This document shows, piece after piece, positions 59,992 to 64,000 of a stretch of 64,000 nt of DNA. Source of the DNA: Rotaria sp. Silwood1. Lineage: Eukaryota; Rotifera; Eurotatoria; Philodinida; Philodinidae. The stretch spans positions 51,187 through 115,186 of the forward strand of contig CAJNOP010000284.1 of NCBI GenBank assembly GCA_905250075.1. Direction: 5' to 3'. Position numbers and translations under genes: made by a program. Every line of letters begins with the position of its first letter. Within the stretch, counting starts at the first letter, position 1. The notes under the pieces are model-generated. The model made no database searches. It was not told the origin of the DNA and worked only from the letters and a program-made list of their open reading frames with translations.

Positions 59992-60114
59992 GGGTGTGGG
60001 TGCGGGTGTGGATGTGTGGGTGTGGGTGCGGGTGTGGATGTGTGGGTTTGGGTGTCGGTGTAGATAATTAGGAGAGACACCAAGCCACACCCACACCTAC
60101 ACCCATACCCACAC
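59992..60114. repeat. Telomere-like head-to-head block 9
   Basis: GGGTGTGGGTGCGGGTGTGG then ATGTG, repeated as a higher-order unit of about 31 bp, a spacer AGATAATTAGGAGAGACACC, then CCACACCCACACCTACACCC plus ATACCCACAC. The G arm is longer. The Merlin fragment ends at its left edge. Confidence 0.9.
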
Positions 60115-60641
60115 TAAACAGCTTATTCACAGATAAAACTAATCAATGACCAGTCTTCAATTGACTTATTTTCAAAATAAAAATACTTCTTCGAAAATTT
60201 TGCAAATTTCTTTTGCTAAGAAGGTATTTTCTTTTTCCTTTAGTACTGACACATGTAGTACACGAAAAATCAAGATTATCAATTTTCAAAAACCTCGAAA
60301 TAACAATTTCAAGTGACAGTCGATATAACTTCAAAGTTTCCCTATTCTTTCGTACTTTCCTCTACACAAACCAACACTCTTAACATGATTATTTAGCAAT
60401 TCATTCCGAGTAATAAAGATACCATAAAATAGATTCAGATTCTTTAGTAATTATTTTATTAGTTCATTTCTGTAAGCTAATCATGTTATCATGTTTCGTA
60501 CCATGGAATATGATACATTGTGATACTTTTTCTACGAATAAGCAGGATGTAGGCATCACTGTAGATCTTAATACAGATCTTCAATTCTTTCACTCTTCAT
60601 ATGCAGACACAATCTTTTTAAACACTGGCTCCTGTTGTCAA
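60115..60641. other. Intergenic, nothing recognised
   Basis: No supported gene. Confidence 0.5.
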
Positions 60642-60947
60642 CAGTGGCGTATCCAGGATTTTTAGACCAATGGGCAAAATGGGCGAGGCTTTTATCGATA
60701 GGCCAGAAATTTTCTTGGCCCAAAAAGTACTAATTACGTAAAAATACTACAGAAAAATGAGGTTTTTGTAACCAGATATGCATCAAACTCGAAGCTCAAC
60801 CCTAAATCGGATGTGTTTTGGATATTTTTAAGAGAGTCCACGAGAGAAGACCCGTACTCAATGCGAAGGTCGCCGAAGAAAAAATATTTCGATTTTTTTA
60901 TCTCAAATGAAAGGCCTAGGCAAACCATAAACAAATCCAAAATATTA

Positions 60948-61254
60948 CAGGTGTTTGCAAAACTTGGAAACCTTCTTTCACAGATATCTTTTTCTATACA
61001 AGTGCTCTTCGAATTGTTTTATAGTGTAGTAGATAGCCCACGACGAGTTCTATACAACAGTATAATTTCATATTCTTTTGGTTGACTTATAAAAATATCG
61101 AAGAGGAAAGAAATTACACTTCTATATATCCAACATGTAGTATATCTGTCTAGGGTTTATCCCTCAAAAAATCACTATTGTAGTTACTTATAATGGTAGA
61201 GAAAAATGTCTTAAGAAAAAAAAATTTTTTTCCAAATTTTTTTGCAAACACCTG
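60948..61254. mobile_element. Tc1/mariner-type MITE, 307 bp, TA target site
   Basis: Inverted ends CAGGTGTTTGCAAA and TTTGCAAACACCTG are perfect for 14 bp and flanked by TA on both sides (60946-60947, 61255-61256). TA duplication with CAG-starting ends is the Tc1/mariner signature. Nested within the hAT-type element. Confidence 0.8.
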
Positions 61255-61848
61255 TAAGTCATTTGGCTTTATCTATGAAAAATGCGAGCTGAAACAAGTT
61301 TAAGAGGATCATTTTTGACCTCAAACAATGCTATTCTGAGGGTATGCTCAGTATTTTGACATTATCTCACGAACGGCTCGACTGTTTAAACTCAGAAGCG
61401 TGCCATTTTATAGAGAACACTTTAGGCTACAACTTTATCCGATTCAAGTCCTAGATATATAAGCTGATAAAAACGCCATCGATCAAAACCTGTTCAAAAC
61501 GCGAGAAATGGCTTGTTCCGAATGGTCAGTATTTTGGAGTTTTCTTCCGTGCTGTACAAGGTCCTAGAGTTCTTTTATCGCCAGATAAAGATTTCATCAA
61601 GATCCGCCTTTTGACATCAAACTGTCAAGGTCAAAAGGCCGGATTGGGACCAAGTTAGCATGGACCACACTGTGGGTTACCATATCTACTGACCATAGGG
61701 CATACCTCCTACAAAGTTCTCTAGAAATCATGAAAAGTGACTTCAGATTTGTGTTCAGCTCGCAAAATTGGGTCATATAGGTTATTTTGAAATGATCTCT
61801 TACTTCTATCAAGCGTGATTGAGATTATGAGTCCCCTTATGGACATAT

Positions 61849-62072
61849 GATACATTTCCGGACAAAAGTCTTTCCCCCTCTGTGTTATTATGCTATCATA
61901 CTTTGCATGAAATTTACTGCCAAGATATAACATGAGAGTTTTATTGCAGTATGATGTACAGATCACACTGCAATAAAACTCTCATCTTATATCTTTACTT
62001 GGCAATAAATTTCATGCAAAGTATGATAGTATAAAAACATAGAGGTGGGAAGACTTTTGTCTAAAGGTGTAC
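61849..62072. repeat. Long inverted repeat (about 95-bp arms), MITE-like
   Basis: Arms at about 61860-61951 and 61966-62063 share GACAAAAGTCTT, CTATCATACTTTGCATGAAA and GAGAGTTTTATTGCAGT in mirror order around a 14-bp centre. It would fold into a near-perfect hairpin. Confidence 0.8.
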
Positions 62073-62411
62073 ATCGATCCCTACTAAAGTATTTCAAACA
62101 ACATGAGGTATCAATAACAAAGTTTTATTACTATGTAGTTTATTCGCAACTATACCCGACGTAAGATGTTCTATACTTCTCAATTCTTTATTATTTAAGC
62201 TTTGTTTATAAAGAAACTATTGATGGCTTTCACAAGCTTTGTTAAAATTGCAAAGACGCTTATATTCTATCTACTCTACAATTGGCTGAATATTTCACTT
62301 ATCAGCATACAACATTTTGCGTTGGATATAGTTGCAAATAAACTACATAGTAATAAAACTTTGTGATTGATACCTCATGTTGTTTGAAATACTTTAATAG
62401 AAATCGATGTA
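62070..62411. repeat. Inverted repeat element (85-bp arms), MITE-like
   Basis: Arms at 62070-62154 and 62327-62411 share ACATCGAT, AAAGTATTTCAAACAACATG, AGGTATCAAT and AAAGTTTTATTACTATGTAG through GCAACTATA. The 172-bp centre is unrelated. It abuts the preceding hairpin directly. Confidence 0.8.
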
Positions 62412-63000
62412 AGTGTAAAATATCTGATACAGAGTTCTTCTAACAAACTGGATATAAAAAAACAATCAATAATTCTCTTTCTTATTAGGATATACAGCTC
62501 AAACAATCCCCATTCATTAGCATTATCTATATACTATAACTGGTAAAAAAATTCATATTTTTCCGATAACTGATACCAGCTACATGAGCAAATAAATCTT
62601 AGGATATCAAGCCAATTGGGCACATCCATATGCTTGTATGCATTCTGTTTCCCTGTGTTCTTGATTCTCTTCTCTTTCATCCATTCTTTTCTACCTTTAT
62701 ATGATTAATATTTTCTTCAGAAAATTGAACTTACGTTCAGCCATACTTACGGTTAAAATACAAGAAGCGATTCTTTTCTTCTTCTTTTCTTAATTCTTTA
62801 CAGAAAGAAGAAGCATATAGTGCATAGTTGATTTAGACCGAAGAAAAAAAATACGAACAGTATTTAATCCAAAAATAAATAAACAATTCTGAAAATATAA
62901 AATTTCAATGGGCAAAACCTTATTAACAAAACTTACAATGGGCAAATCTCCAAATGAAATGGGCAATTGCCCATTTGCCCCTCCCTTCGCTACGCCACTG

Positions 63001-63734
63001 ATATTAACATAGGTGACAAAGCAACATGGAATGATTGAGAATTGAATCTGTTTCGATTTTCTATAAAACAAAATAATCGGCATTTATCTTTTATTATGTC
63101 GGCTATGTTTGCTGATAGAACATTGCATTACACTTGTTTTATGTACTATCGCAATAAAATCAGAAAATTAAAATAAAAGGAAAAATTCAATTGTTCTTTA
63201 CTATAATTTTAAAAATTGTCTTTAGGCCTATTATCAAAAGTTTTGAAATCTAATCTACGAACAAAAATTATTCATTAAACCAAATCAACCTTGATGTATG
63301 TCAGCCTGAAAAATATTTACTTAAATTGATGTAGATTCTCCAAAAGCTACAAACTACAGAATAAATTCGTCGCAAAAATAGATCGATTATATAGCTTCAG
63401 TGAAACATGCACAGGTATCCTATTTTGATATAAATTGCACTGAAAAGTATTAATGTTGATTATCGTATAGTGTTTTCGTTTTCTTTTTTCTTGTCATGCG
63501 AACATCATACGACACAACATTTTACTAGCAGTTATCTTTTCATCTTGTACTTCTTCATTTTTCTGTTCTACACATCCACACATACACATGATGCATTTCC
63601 TACTATAACTTTATTTAATATACTTTTATAAATGACAAGTCAAAATAGATCTCTTGTGGCATCATGCCGATCATTGTTCTTAAGATTAGTATGGCATTTG
63701 GCTTTTTAATTACACAATATATTCTTCCCATTCG
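63001..63734. other. Intergenic, nothing recognised
   Basis: No supported gene. Confidence 0.5.
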
Positions 63735-64000
63735 TGTGTGGGTGTGGTAATATTCCTTTGACCACATGCATACCCACACCCATGCCCATACACCTCATAC
63801 CCCACACCAACGCTCACACCCACATCCTCGCCCACATCCACGCCCACACCCATACACTTCACACCCCACACCAACATTCACACTCACACCCACACCAACA
63901 TTCACACTCACACCCACACCCACACCCACACCCACACCCACACCCACACCCCACACCCACACTCCATACCCACACCTACCCACACACGCACACACCACAC
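63735..64000. repeat. Telomere-like head-to-head block 10, extends past window end
   Basis: Short G arm GTGTGTGGGTGTGG, spacer TAATATTCCTTTGA, then about 235 bp of CCCACA with CCCATA, CTCACA, CCAACA and TTCACA variants. A higher-order duplication is visible (CACCAACATTCACACTCACA occurs at about 63868 and again at about 63892). Open frames in this tract (His-Thr or Val-Gly repeats) are not genes. Confidence 0.92.

Larger units (their letters stand above)
60642..63000. mobile_element. hAT-type non-autonomous element with nested insertions
   Basis: Left end CAGTGGCGTATCCAGG; right end, read inward, CAGTGGCGTAGCGAAGG. Both match the CAGTGGCGTA(G/T)C ends of a widespread hAT group. Subterminal GGGCAAA/ATGGGCAA words recur near both ends (60670-60690; 62905-62985, with GGGCAATTGCCC). 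The 8-bp flanks (GTTGTCAA and ATATTAAC) do not match, so the target duplication is lost or the two ends come from different copies. No transposase. The inside holds the mariner-like MITE at 60948 and two long inverted repeats. Confidence 0.7.

Noticed and set aside
59582-59992. 136-codon plus-strand ORF
   Set aside because: Antisense to the Merlin transposase fragment, whose minus-strand frames carry the DDE motifs.
60642-63000. Matching 8-bp target duplication for the hAT-type element
   Set aside because: The flanks GTTGTCAA and ATATTAAC do not match, so I do not claim a TSD and lowered the confidence.
60000-64000. CRISPR-like array of short repeats and spacers
   Set aside because: Repeats are telomere-like units without unique regular spacers, and the organism is a eukaryote.
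1-64000. Reverse transcriptase or LTR/Penelope-type elements expected near bdelloid telomeres
   Set aside because: I saw no RT motif or paired long terminal repeats in any frame of this window.

Overview
The window looks like nuclear DNA of a bdelloid rotifer (Adineta/Rotaria type). The clues are strong AT richness, many spliced genes with roughly 45-70 bp introns, A/T-ending codons, gene families typical of bdelloids (the receptor-like/ART/TPR family, F-box plus NLRC-type LRRs, ADP-ribosyltransferases, a divergent GPCR family), a bacterial-type FAD oxidoreductase relic, and repeated blocks of TGTGGG, which I recall as the bdelloid telomere repeat. Three runs of 100 N (5836-5935, 35973-36072, 53121-53220) are assembly gaps.

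Left part (1-28 kb): a partial Ig-domain secreted/surface gene (minus), a long empty stretch, a 2 kb piggyBac-type non-autonomous element with TTAA ends (6682-8678), a broken member of the bdelloid ART/TPR family that keeps its TPR array (13.2-14.5 kb), a secreted single-exon protein with a degenerate M15-peptidase look (16.8 kb), and a short, dense block of conserved genes: an RNF126/115-like RING E3 ligase, ribosomal protein eS7, and a cyclin G/I-type cyclin.

Middle (28-36 kb): an AT-rich desert holding a perfect hAT-type MITE with 8-bp target duplication (28965-29358) and decayed minus-strand coding sequence I cannot identify.

Right part (36-64 kb): accessory, subtelomere-like DNA. It holds a broken FAD-linked oxidase, a five-exon macro-macro-PARP mono-ADP-ribosyltransferase gene, a MITE built from TTGGCCGAC repeats with 8-bp TSD, a truncated GPCR, a WWE-ART gene, an F-box/LRR gene in which each LRR is one 84-nt exon, an EF-hand gene fragment, a small eight-cysteine secreted peptide gene with TATA box and UTR introns, a Merlin transposase fragment, and a nested hAT/mariner MITE cluster. 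Scattered through it are about ten blocks in which G-rich TGTGGG-like repeats are followed, after a short spacer, by C-rich CCCACA repeats. Every one has the same head-to-head arrangement, as at a telomere-telomere fusion, and three coding regions (FAD oxidase, GPCR, Merlin transposase) stop at the edge of such a block. These blocks are the most interesting structure in the window. A second theme is ADP-ribose biology: a macro/PARP writer-reader, a WWE/ART writer-reader and the relic of an ART-family gene within about 36 kb.
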